From Pseudomonas entomophila (GTDB taxonomy: Bacteria > Pseudomonadota > Gammaproteobacteria > Pseudomonadales > Pseudomonadaceae): 64,000 nucleotides of DNA. Below, piece after piece: positions 1 through 7,381 of this stretch. The stretch spans positions 62,001 to 126,000 of the forward strand of contig NZ_JARGCS010000033.1 of the NCBI RefSeq assembly GCF_029193575.1, given 5' to 3'. The notes beneath the pieces are model-generated. The model ran no database searches. It saw nothing but the letters and a program-made list of their open reading frames with translations, and was not told where the DNA came from. Each line of letters opens with the position of its first letter. Position 1 is the stretch's first letter. Made by a program: the position numbers and the translations under genes.

Positions 1-141
1 ATCGAGCAGAGCCTGCACAGCCTCGACGTGGTCGCCCGGCAGACCGGTTTTCGTGACCGCCGTCACCTGCGCGAGGCCTTCCTGCGGGGCTTTGGCATAC
101 CGCCGCAAGCGGTGCGCCGGGACGCGCGGCGGGTGGGCTGA
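1..141 (+). CDS. AraC-family transcriptional regulator, C-terminal fragment
   Basis: Only the last 46 codons are present; the gene begins before the window. The translation contains LDVVARQTGFRDRRHLREAF, the second helix-turn-helix of an AraC/XylS DNA-binding domain, followed by the usual GIPPQAVRR ending. The protein would bind a promoter nearby. The sensing domain lies outside the window, so the ligand cannot be guessed; the GlxA-type (amidase-like N-terminus) subfamily is possible. The stop is 12 bases before the start of the following LysR gene, so the two may be co-transcribed. Confidence 0.75.
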   Translation: MEQSLHSLDVVARQTGFRDRRHLREAFLRGFGIPPQAVRRDARRVG

Positions 142-153
142 GGGGGCGTGGCG

Positions 154-1062
154 ATGAAGAAACGGGTCCGCATGGACGACCTGCAAGTGTTCGTCAGCAC
201 CGTCGAGGCTGGTGGGTTGTCCGCCGCCGCGCGCCAACTGGACATCTCCCCAGCGCTGGCCAGCGCGGCGTTGCAGCGCTTGGAGCGGGCATTGGGCATT
301 CGTCTGCTGGTGCGCTCGACCCGGCGTCTACGCCTGTCGGACGACGGCGAACGCTACCTGCCGCACGCGCGCCAGGCCCTGGCGGCGCTGGGCGAAGGCG
401 AAATGGCGCTGGAGCAGGCACGGGATGGGCCGGCCGGGCCGCTGCGCCTGTCGCTGCCGTCGGACCTGGGGCGCAATGTGCTGTTGCCGTGGCTGGATGC
501 TTTCCAGGCGGCGTACCCGCAGGTGCAGCTGCAACTGCGCATCAGCGACCAGGTGGCCGACCTGTTCAGCGAGCACCTCGACGCCAGCATCCGCTATGGG
601 CTGCTGGCCGACTCGAGCCTGGTGTCGCTGCCCCTGGCACCGTCCAATCGCCGCACCCTGTGTGCCGCGCCGGCCTACCTCGCCCGACATGGCGTACCCC
701 AGACCCTCGCGCAGTTGGCCGGGCACAACTGCCTGCGCTACGTGATGGGCGAACAGACCCATGACCGCTGGAGTTTCCAGGGGGCGTCGGGGGTGAGCAC
801 AGTGCAGGTCGAGGGCGACCGTTGCTGCGACGACGCCGATATCGTCCGGCGCTGGGCGGTGGCGGGGCTGGGGGTGGTGTACAAGTCGCGCTTGGATGTG
901 TTGGAGGATATCCGCGCCGGACGCTTGGTGGAGCTTCTGCCGGGTTACCTGGGGCAACCGGCGCCGTTGCAGATGGTGTGTCCCCATCGGCATTCGCTGA
1001 CGCCGGCGATCCGCTTGTTGCAGGGTTTTCTGCTGGCGCGCCTGGAGGCGTATCTGGGGTAG
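154..1062 (+). CDS. LysR-family transcriptional regulator
   Basis: A 302-residue protein with the LysR layout: an N-terminal winged helix (MDDLQVFVSTVEAGGLSAAA, then a recognition helix with SPALASAALQRLERALG) and a C-terminal effector-binding domain from about residue 90. I chose the ATG at 154 because GGGGG lies 7 bases upstream; a GTG at 148 sits too close to that site, and an ATG at 172 is also possible. It is of the type often placed beside an unrelated target gene. The neighbours give no clear target, because the next genes are on the other strand and belong to the sulfur island. Ligand unknown. Confidence 0.85.
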   Translation: MKKRVRMDDLQVFVSTVEAGGLSAAARQLDISPALASAALQRLERALGIRLLVRSTRRLRLSDDGERYLPHARQALAALGEGEMALEQARDGPAGPLRLSLPSDLGRNVLLPWLDAFQAAYPQVQLQLRISDQVADLFSEHLDASIRYGLLADSSLVSLPLAPSNRRTLCAAPAYLARHGVPQTLAQLAGHNCLRYVMGEQTHDRWSFQGASGVSTVQVEGDRCCDDADIVRRWAVAGLGVVYKSRLDVLEDIRAGRLVELLPGYLGQPAPLQMVCPHRHSLTPAIRLLQGFLLARLEAYLG

Positions 1063-1069
1063 CGGTGAT

Positions 1070-1103
1070 CGGCCTCATCGCGGGGCAAGCCCGCTCCCAC
1101 AAG
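1070..1103. repeat. REP palindrome, single copy
   Basis: The stretch contains TCGCGGGGCAAGCCCGCTCC, the core of the P. putida-type REP element seen repeatedly in this window. It lies between two convergent genes and may end transcription or stabilise mRNA 3' ends. Confidence 0.8.
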
Positions 1104-1138
1104 GAATCTCTCACCCTCGTAGGAGCGATGGGGTCGCC

Positions 1139-2728
1139 TCAATCCTCCAGCACGACGAAGCCATGGGTAGCGTCGCGCTCCAGCTGCGCGATCAACCCGA
1201 ACTCCCAATCCAGATACCCCTGCATGGCCTCACGCGGGTTGTCGGTGCCTTCATACGGCCTGCGGTAGCGGTCGCTGCGTGGCACCGCCAGGTGCGTCTC
1301 GCCGCTTTCCACCGGCTTGCCGGCGGCTACCCAGCGGGCGGTGCCGCCCGTGAGCAGGTACACCGGGGTACGCGTCAGGGCCTGCAGGTCGAGGGCAGCG
1401 AAGCGCGCCAACAGGCTGCTGCCGCAGGTCGCCACGTAGCGCTCGGCCACCGGCAGACGCTCCAGTGCCTGGGGCAGTTGGGCACGGATCGCCCAGTGGG
1501 CGCCGGGGATGTGGCGTTTGACGTAGTTGGCGCTGGCGGTGAAGTCCAGCACCACGGTGCCGCCTTCAGCCAGCCAGGTGTCGAGCTGTTCGGCGCTGAT
1601 TTCGCTGACCGAAGGCAAGGCCGGCAACGGCGCCTGCCAGTCGCCGGTCTCGCTGAAGTCCGCCGCCGACAGCCCGTCGAGCACCGCCACCTGCCAGCCC
1701 ATCTGCGCCAGCCACGACGCGCTCATGTTGGCGCGCACGCCGTCGTCGTCTACCAGCACCAGGCGTGCGCCGCGCACGCTGGCGTTGTGGTCGGTTTCCT
1801 GCACCAGCTGGCCGCCAGGGGTGGAGCGGCTGCCCGGCAGATGGCCGGCGGCGTATTCCTCCGGGGTGCGCACGTCGAACAGGTAAGTGGTGCGAGCCGC
1901 CTCGGCCTGCCAGGCGGCCAGGCCTTCGCGGTCCAGGCGCAGCACCCCGGCGCGGTCGGCCACGGATCGGGCTCGCTGGGCCGCGTGGTCGCGGGTGCTC
2001 TGGGTGACCTCGGTGAAGCGTTGCGATTGGCCGTGGGCCAGCGACTGGCCCGCGAGGGTCCAGCCGATGGTGCCATTGCGCAGCGCTGCCACCGGGTTGG
2101 GGATGCCCGCGTTGACCAGCGACTGGGTGCCGATGATGCTGCGCGTGCGCCCGGCACAGTTGACGATCACCTGGGTGGCCGGGTTCGGCGCCAGCTCGGC
2201 GACCCGCAGCACCAGCTCGGCGCCCGGCACGCTGATGCCACCGGGAATGCTCATGGTCTGGTATTCGTCGAAGCGCCGGGCGTCGAGCACCACCACATCG
2301 GCCTTGTCCTCAAGCAGGCCCTGCACCGCTTCGGCGCTCAGCGACGGGGTGTGGCGCACGCTCTCGACCAGCTCGCCGAACGCCTTGCTCGGCACGTTGA
2401 CGTCGCGGAACAGTTCACCGCCCGCGTCACGCCAGCCGCCGAGGCCGCCAGCGAGCACGGCCACGTCGCTGTAGCCGAGCGCGAGCAAGCGTTCGGCGGC
2501 CACGCTGGCGAGGCCCTCGCCGTCGTCGTAGACGGTAATCGCGGTGTCACGCCGTGGCACCCGGGCGTAGACCTCCAGTTCCAGTTTCGACAGGGGGATG
2601 TTGGCGGCGAACAGCGGATGGGCCTGGGCGAAAGGGTCTTCCTCGCGGACGTCGAGCAGGGCGACTTCCTCGCCGGCCAGCAGGGCGCGGCGCAGGTCTT
2701 GGTAACTGCGGGTGGTGAAGGTGCTCAT
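1139..2728 (-). CDS. Sulfurtransferase with four rhodanese domains
   Basis: This 529-residue protein is built of four rhodanese-like repeats of about 120-130 residues. Repeat 2 (VIVNCAGRTRS) and repeat 4 (RYVATCGSSL) carry the active-site cysteine that forms a persulfide. In repeats 1 (ITVYDDGEG) and 3 (LVLVDDDGV) an aspartate stands at the matching position, so these two are probably non-catalytic. Rhodaneses move sulfane sulfur from thiosulfate or persulfides to acceptors. Its start overlaps the cysteine dioxygenase stop by 4 bp (ATGA), which indicates a coupled operon for cysteine or persulfide oxidation. No signal peptide is present, so it should be cytoplasmic. The physiological donor is unknown. 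Confidence 0.88.
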   Translation of the reverse strand: MSTFTTRSYQDLRRALLAGEEVALLDVREEDPFAQAHPLFAANIPLSKLELEVYARVPRRDTAITVYDDGEGLASVAAERLLALGYSDVAVLAGGLGGWRDAGGELFRDVNVPSKAFGELVESVRHTPSLSAEAVQGLLEDKADVVVLDARRFDEYQTMSIPGGISVPGAELVLRVAELAPNPATQVIVNCAGRTRSIIGTQSLVNAGIPNPVAALRNGTIGWTLAGQSLAHGQSQRFTEVTQSTRDHAAQRARSVADRAGVLRLDREGLAAWQAEAARTTYLFDVRTPEEYAAGHLPGSRSTPGGQLVQETDHNASVRGARLVLVDDDGVRANMSASWLAQMGWQVAVLDGLSAADFSETGDWQAPLPALPSVSEISAEQLDTWLAEGGTVVLDFTASANYVKRHIPGAHWAIRAQLPQALERLPVAERYVATCGSSLLARFAALDLQALTRTPVYLLTGGTARWVAAGKPVESGETHLAVPRSDRYRRPYEGTDNPREAMQGYLDWEFGLIAQLERDATHGFVVLED

Positions 2729-3333
2729 GGGGCGGCGTTCTCTTTGGACAGGTCCCAGATGTTGGGCAGGCGGGTATTGGAGTAACCGGAGATGAAGGGT
2801 TTTTCGCTGCCGTCGGCCAGGTACACCGCGCGGCGCACCGCGCCGATGTTGGCGCCGTACACGTGGATGCTGATCGACACGCGGTCGTCGAAGGCATTGC
2901 TGACCTGGTGGATGTCACCGATGCGTGGCGACACCGCTTCCACCTGGCCAGGGTCCAGGCGCACCGGCGCGCCGGCCGGCAGCAGGGCGCCCTGTTCGTT
3001 GCGCGCGTAGCCTTGGGAGTACTCGGCGCCGCGCAACATGCCGATCAGGCCCCAGACCCGATGGTCGTGGATCGGTGTGCGCTGCCCTGGGCCCCAGACG
3101 AAGCTGACCACCGAGAAGCGCTGGCGTGAGTCGCAGTGCAGCAGGTATTGCTGGTAGCGCTCGGGGTCGGGTTGGGCCAGCGCCTCGGGCAGCCAGTCGT
3201 CATGGGCGACCAGGCTGCGCAGCAGGTTCTGGCCGTGGTCGAGCAGGGCGGCTTCCTCGGGCCCGCGCTGCAGCAGGTCGGAAAGTTCGCCGATGAAGTG
3301 GCGCAAGCGCTCAAGGCGCGGGGTCTGGCTCAT
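2725..3333 (-). CDS. Cysteine dioxygenase-type cupin
   Basis: The 202-residue protein matches bacterial type I cysteine dioxygenases, non-heme iron cupins that oxidise a thiol to a sulfinate with O2. The iron ligands are visible as the His pair in TPIHDHRVWG (about residues 90-92) and the later His in GDIHQVSNAF. The length fits the family. It is the first gene of a two-gene operon with the rhodanese. Close relatives act on 3-mercaptopropionate instead of cysteine, and the substrate cannot be settled by eye. The promoter must lie in the AT-rich gap upstream, which also carries a motif shared with two other sulfur promoters. Confidence 0.87.
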   Translation of the reverse strand: MSQTPRLERLRHFIGELSDLLQRGPEEAALLDHGQNLLRSLVAHDDWLPEALAQPDPERYQQYLLHCDSRQRFSVVSFVWGPGQRTPIHDHRVWGLIGMLRGAEYSQGYARNEQGALLPAGAPVRLDPGQVEAVSPRIGDIHQVSNAFDDRVSISIHVYGANIGAVRRAVYLADGSEKPFISGYSNTRLPNIWDLSKENAAP

Positions 3334-3635
3334 GGTTCGGGCTCGGGCTGACGGTCACGAGCACACCCTAGCAATGCCTTGAATATTCTCAAAATTCAAA
3401 ATGTTCATAAGCTAATATGCAAAAACTGCATTTACACGCTAAGCGATTTATTCTCCAATAGCCGCCGTCGAAGGCATGACGTTATGCCTAAAACGAATTT
3501 CACAGCGTCAAGACAAATCATTAGCGTATAAGCAAGCGTCGCGTTAGATGCAAACGCTATAAAACTCATCCGAGCCTTTCCGAGACCGCACGCGCGGATC
3601 GCCCCGACATGCCGCTACGGCATCTGGAGACGAAC
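3334..3635. promoter_or_regulatory. Divergent sulfur-gene promoter region with shared motif
   Basis: This 302-bp gene-free stretch is much more AT-rich than its surroundings and separates the divergent cysteine dioxygenase and sulfonate-binding-protein genes. At 3403-3419 it has GTTCATAAGCTAATATG, followed by ACTGCATTT. Related sequences occur at 7256-7273 and 15562-15579, upstream of other minus-strand sulfur genes. A LysR-type sulfur regulator such as CysB is a reasonable guess for the binder, but that is inference. No sigma-54 -24/-12 pair was seen. Confidence 0.6.
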
Positions 3636-4589
3636 GTGCGTTACCTCAAGCAACTGGCCGCCGGTGTGCTGGCCACCTCCCTGAGCCTGGCCGCCGCCGC
3701 GCAGACCCTGGTGGTCGGCGACCAGAGCTACAATGCCCGCGCTGTAATGGAAGCAGCCGGCGTGCTCGACGACTTGCCGTACACCCTGGAATGGAAGCAG
3801 TTCACCGCCGGCTCTCCGGTGGCCGAGGCGCTCAACGTCGGCAGCCTCGACCTCGGCCTGCTGGGTGATGCGCCGCCGCTGTTCCTCGGCGCCCTGGGCG
3901 CGCCGATCAAGGTGATCGCCGTGTCGCGGCAGAACCTCGACGGCATCGCCATCCTGGCGCGCAAGGATTCCGACATTCATAGCCTGGCCGACCTCAAGGG
4001 CAAGCGCGCGGCGATCTGGAAGGGTTCTTGGAGCCAGCAACTGTTGTTCAGCGCCCTGGACAAGGCCGGCGTGCCGCGCGATGCCCTGGAGCTGCGCTAC
4101 CTCAGCGCGCTGGACGCCTCCCACGCGCTGGACGGCGGCTCGGTGGACGTGATCGCCACCTGGGAGCCCTATGTCACCCAGCAGAAGCGCAATGGCGCGC
4201 GGGTGCTGGCCACTGCCCAGGGGCTGATCCCGGCGCAGAGCTTCGTGGTCGCCAACGCCAAGTCGGTGGACGACAAGCGTGCGCAGATCGCCGACTTCCT
4301 CCAACGGCTGAAGAAAGCCCGCGACTGGACCCTGAGCGACCCGGCCAACACCGAGGCCTACGCCGATGCCTGGGCCAAGAGCAGCCGCGCCGACCGCGAA
4401 ATCGCCCGTACCTGGTTCGCCCAGGCGCGCACCGACCTGGCGGCGCTGAACCCGCAGGTGGTGGTGGATGCGCAGAAGACCGTGGACTTCTTCGCCGGGC
4501 TTGGGCTGATCAAGGCGTACCCGGCCAGCAGCCTGTTCGATACCTCGTTCTCGGCGGCGTTGCAGGCGCCGGCGGTCAGTCAGAACTGA
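3636..4589 (+). CDS. Sulfonate-type ABC transporter substrate-binding protein (orphan)
   Basis: A periplasmic binding protein of the SsuA/TauA type (317 residues). It has a Sec signal peptide ending in LAAAAQ, then LVVGDQSYNARAVMEAAG and the characteristic stretch LNVGSLDLGLLGDAPPLF. These proteins deliver alkanesulfonates, taurine or sulfate esters to an ABC importer. I prefer the GTG at 3636, preceded by GGAGA at suitable distance and followed directly by the basic signal-peptide start; an ATG at 3609 would add nine residues. No permease or ATPase gene adjoins it, so it must use a transporter encoded elsewhere. The next gene, a flavin monooxygenase, is its likely functional partner. Confidence 0.85.
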   Translation: MRYLKQLAAGVLATSLSLAAAAQTLVVGDQSYNARAVMEAAGVLDDLPYTLEWKQFTAGSPVAEALNVGSLDLGLLGDAPPLFLGALGAPIKVIAVSRQNLDGIAILARKDSDIHSLADLKGKRAAIWKGSWSQQLLFSALDKAGVPRDALELRYLSALDASHALDGGSVDVIATWEPYVTQQKRNGARVLATAQGLIPAQSFVVANAKSVDDKRAQIADFLQRLKKARDWTLSDPANTEAYADAWAKSSRADREIARTWFAQARTDLAALNPQVVVDAQKTVDFFAGLGLIKAYPASSLFDTSFSAALQAPAVSQN

Positions 4590-4591
4590 GT

Positions 4592-4673
4592 CGGCCTCAG
4601 CGCGAGGCAAGCCCGCGCCCACAGGGGATTTCGCGCTCCCTGTGGGCGCGGGCTTGCCCCGCGATAGGGCCCG
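4592..4673. repeat. Inverted pair of REP elements
   Basis: Two REP copies face each other (AGGCAAGCCCGCGCCCACAG and CTGTGGGCGCGGGCTTGCC), able to form one long hairpin. They lie between the binding-protein gene and the monooxygenase gene and may dampen read-through between them. Confidence 0.85.
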
Positions 4674-4697
4674 AAACAATCACACAGGACTCCCCCC

Positions 4698-6017
4698 ATG
4701 AGTAAACGACAGATCAAGCTCGGCGCCCTGACCATGGGCTGCGGCGGCCCCGGCCGGCACAACCTGTGGCTGGACCCGGAGCTGCCCAGCGATGCCAGCG
4801 TCAATATCGACTGGTACATCGACATCGCTCGCCAGGCCGAGGCCGCGCTGTTCGACCTGATGTTCATCGTCGACAGCCAGTTCATCACCCCCGGCTCGCC
4901 GTCGCACTACCTCAACCGCCTGGAGCCCTTGACCCTGCTGTCGGCCTTGGCCGTGAGCACACGCCACATCGGCCTGGTCGGCACCCTCACCACCTCCTAC
5001 AACGCCCCGTTCAACGTCGCCCGCCGCCTGGCCTCGCTGGACTTGATCAGCAAGGGTCGCGCCGGCTGGAACGTGGTGACCAGCGGCGACGCCGGCACCG
5101 CCGGCAACTATGGCCTGGACGAGCACTACGACTACGACACCCGTTACGCCCGTGCCCAGGAACACGTCAAGGTGGTGCAGGGCCTGTGGCACTCCTACGA
5201 GGACGATGCTTTCGTGCGCGACCGCGCCACCGGTCAGTTCCTCGACCCGAGCAAGCTGCACGCGCTGCACCACAAGGGCGAGCACTTCTCGGTGGTCGGC
5301 CCACTGAACCTCCAGCGCTCGCCCCAGGGCCAGCCAGTGATCTTCCAGGCCGGCGATTCCGAGCAGGGGCGTGAGCTGGGCGCGGCCACCGCCGACGTGG
5401 TCTTCACCCACGCCGCCAGCATCGAACAGGGCCAGGCGTTCTACCGTGACGTGAAGGGCCGCGCCGAACGCCTGGGGCGTGACCCGGAGCAACTGCTGGT
5501 ATTGCCGGGGGCGGAGATCTACGTGGGCGATACCGACGCGCATGCGCGCGAGATCGAGCGCCATTACCACCAGGCCGACCACAGTTTCGAGCTGGCGCTC
5601 AAGGAGTTCGGGCGCAACTTCGGCTGGCATGACTTCAGCCAGTACGATTTGGACGCGCCGTTCCCGCAGCAGAGCCTGGAGTTTGCGCGCAGCAGTTTCT
5701 TCACCAACGCCAAGCGCATCGCCGACCAGGCGCGGGAAAAGGGCTTCAGCCTGCGCCAGGCCGTGGAGTTCGGCCGCCAGTTGCGGCCGGGGGCGTTCGT
5801 CGGCAGTGCCGAGACGGTGGCGGCGAAGATGGCCGAGTGGTTCGAGGCGCGGGCGCTGGATGGGTTCAATATCTACATTGGCCACCCAGGGCAGTTCCGC
5901 CGGTTTACCCAGGAAGTGGTGCCGTTGTTGCAGGAACGTGGGGTTTATCGCACCGCGTATGAAGGGACCACGCTGCGTGAGAGCCTGGGGTTGCGGATTC
6001 CTCGGTTCCTGGGGTAA
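4698..6017 (+). CDS. LLM-class FMN-dependent monooxygenase (NtaA/SnaA/DszA type)
   Basis: A 439-residue bacterial-luciferase-like TIM-barrel flavoprotein. The N-terminus (LGALTMGCGGPGRHNLW), the RAGWNVVTSGDAGTAGNYG segment and the FQAGDSEQGRELGA segment are typical of the NtaA/SnaA/DszA branch, which oxidises nitrilotriacetate, pristinamycin precursors or dibenzothiophene sulfone with FMNH2 supplied by a separate reductase. Next to a sulfonate-binding protein it most likely desulfonates an organosulfur compound. No flavin reductase gene is in the window. The ATG has AGGA about 10 bases upstream. Exact substrate unknown. Confidence 0.85.
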   Translation: MSKRQIKLGALTMGCGGPGRHNLWLDPELPSDASVNIDWYIDIARQAEAALFDLMFIVDSQFITPGSPSHYLNRLEPLTLLSALAVSTRHIGLVGTLTTSYNAPFNVARRLASLDLISKGRAGWNVVTSGDAGTAGNYGLDEHYDYDTRYARAQEHVKVVQGLWHSYEDDAFVRDRATGQFLDPSKLHALHHKGEHFSVVGPLNLQRSPQGQPVIFQAGDSEQGRELGAATADVVFTHAASIEQGQAFYRDVKGRAERLGRDPEQLLVLPGAEIYVGDTDAHAREIERHYHQADHSFELALKEFGRNFGWHDFSQYDLDAPFPQQSLEFARSSFFTNAKRIADQAREKGFSLRQAVEFGRQLRPGAFVGSAETVAAKMAEWFEARALDGFNIYIGHPGQFRRFTQEVVPLLQERGVYRTAYEGTTLRESLGLRIPRFLG

Positions 6018-6030
6018 CGACGGTGTGAGT

Positions 6031-6053
6031 GCCGGCCCTGTCGCGGGGCCGGC
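6031..6053. terminator. Hairpin between convergent genes
   Basis: GCCGGCCC and GGGCCGGC form a perfect 8-bp stem around a 7-base loop between two convergent monooxygenase genes. It could stop transcription from both sides. There is no strong U-run, so the assignment rests on stem and position. Confidence 0.5.
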
Positions 6054-6061
6054 AGCCACGC

Positions 6062-7156
6062 TCAGGCGCTCTGGGCCTGCTCACGCTGGGCGACCAGCGC
6101 ACGGATGCGCGGGAGCAGGTCCTGCCCATACTCCACCGCGTCGCGCAGTTGATCGAAGCCGCGGAACAGGAAGGTGCTCACGCCCAGGTCGTAGTACGCC
6201 AGGGCGGCCTCGGCAACCTGGTCCGCCGTCCCCACCAGCGACGTGGAATTCCCCGCGCCACCGCCCAAAGCGGCGATCTCGGTCCACAACCGGGTGTCGT
6301 GCACCTTGCGCTGGCTGGCCAGTTGCACCAGGCGCTCGGAGCCGGCGTTGCTGGTACCGAAGTTCTTCTCGCGGCGGTTGCCCTGGCGGATGCCAATGCG
6401 TTCGCGGGCATCGGCCAGAATGCGTTCGGCACGCGCCCAGGCTTGCTCCTCGGTAGCCCCCAGGATCGGCCGCAGCGACAGGCTGAAGCGGATGTGCTTG
6501 TCCCGTCCATACCGGGCGGCGGCCTTGCGCACCTTGGCGATGCGCTCGCGCACTTGCTCCAGCGGCTCGCCCCACATCATGTACACGTCGGCATGCCGGG
6601 CGGCGACCTCCACGGCGGCGTCCGAGGCGCCGGAGAAGTAGATGGGCAAAGGCTTCTGCAACGGTTTGACCAGGGTGAGGTTGTCCTCGACGCGGTAATG
6701 CGTGCCCTGGTGGTCGAAGGGCTGGGTTTCGGTCCAGGTCTTGCGCAGCACGTCGAGGTATTCGCCGGTGCGGACGTAGCGGGCATCCTTGTCGAGATAG
6801 TCGCCGTCGCGCTGCAGGTCGCCGCTGTCACCGCCGGTGATCACGTTGATCGAGGCGCGGCCACGGCTCAGGTGGTCGAGGGTGGCGAACTGGCGGGCGG
6901 CGAAGGTCGGGGCCTGGAAGCCGGGGCGGTGGGCGACCAGCAGGCCGATGCGCTCGGTCAGCGCGGCGACGTAGGTGGCCAGGACCAGTGAATCCGGCGC
7001 GCTGGTGTTGACCGCCAGCAAGGCTTTGTCGAAACCGCCGTACTCCTGGGCCTGGGCAAAGGCCTTGATGAAGTCGAGGTCGACCACGGGGCCGCGCGGG
7101 GCCTGGGATTCGCTGCCTTCCTGGGGGCCGATAAGGCCGATGAATTCGAGGCTCAT
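6062..7156 (-). CDS. LLM-class flavin monooxygenase, SsuD (alkanesulfonate monooxygenase)-like
   Basis: A 364-residue luciferase-like protein. Segments such as RPGFQAPTFAARQFATLDHL, RASINVITGGDSGDLQRDGD and PIYFSGASDAAVEVAARHAD are diagnostic of the SsuD/MsuD group, FMNH2-dependent enzymes that split alkanesulfonates into aldehyde and sulfite. AGGAG lies 8 bases before the ATG. The gene has its own promoter region, sharing a long motif with the promoter at 15.5 kb, so it is probably co-regulated with that operon. The substrate may be a methanesulfonate- or larger alkanesulfonate-like compound; sequence alone does not decide. Confidence 0.87.
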   Translation of the reverse strand: MSLEFIGLIGPQEGSESQAPRGPVVDLDFIKAFAQAQEYGGFDKALLAVNTSAPDSLVLATYVAALTERIGLLVAHRPGFQAPTFAARQFATLDHLSRGRASINVITGGDSGDLQRDGDYLDKDARYVRTGEYLDVLRKTWTETQPFDHQGTHYRVEDNLTLVKPLQKPLPIYFSGASDAAVEVAARHADVYMMWGEPLEQVRERIAKVRKAAARYGRDKHIRFSLSLRPILGATEEQAWARAERILADARERIGIRQGNRREKNFGTSNAGSERLVQLASQRKVHDTRLWTEIAALGGGAGNSTSLVGTADQVAEAALAYYDLGVSTFLFRGFDQLRDAVEYGQDLLPRIRALVAQREQAQSA

Positions 7157-7230
7157 GGGGTGCTCCTGAATGACTCTGGATAGGTCGCCTCCGCCAGGTT
7201 TGGGGTCGGCCTGGATAGAACTTAGCGGTC

Positions 7231-7276
7231 GGATGAGCGACTGTGAAAGGCTTTGTGGTTCTAAGCTAATTATGTG
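7231..7276 (-). promoter_or_regulatory. Conserved sulfur-promoter element
   Basis: This 46-bp stretch, about 75 bases upstream of the SsuD-like gene, is nearly the same as 15537-15581 upstream of the oxidoreductase operon. Over a 34-base core, 28 positions are identical, including GTTCTAAGCTAATTAT against GTTCTATGCTAATTAT. A shorter relative is at 3403. Such similarity in otherwise unrelated AT-rich spacers suggests a common regulator binding site. Confidence 0.6.
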
Positions 7277-7353
7277 AAATGTGCATTTGATTTGTTTTTA
7301 ATATTTTAAAAATGCATTTTGAGTTGTTTACCCTGGCCCTCTCGCCTCTGTCG

Positions 7354-7380
7354 GGGTGGGCTTGCCCCGCCATAGGGCCC
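7354..7380. repeat. Partial REP element
   Basis: GTGGGCTTGCCCCGCCATAG is a half-REP copy placed just after the end of the ABC ATPase gene (minus strand). It may act at the 3' end of the importer operon. Confidence 0.7.
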
Positions 7381-7381
7381 T

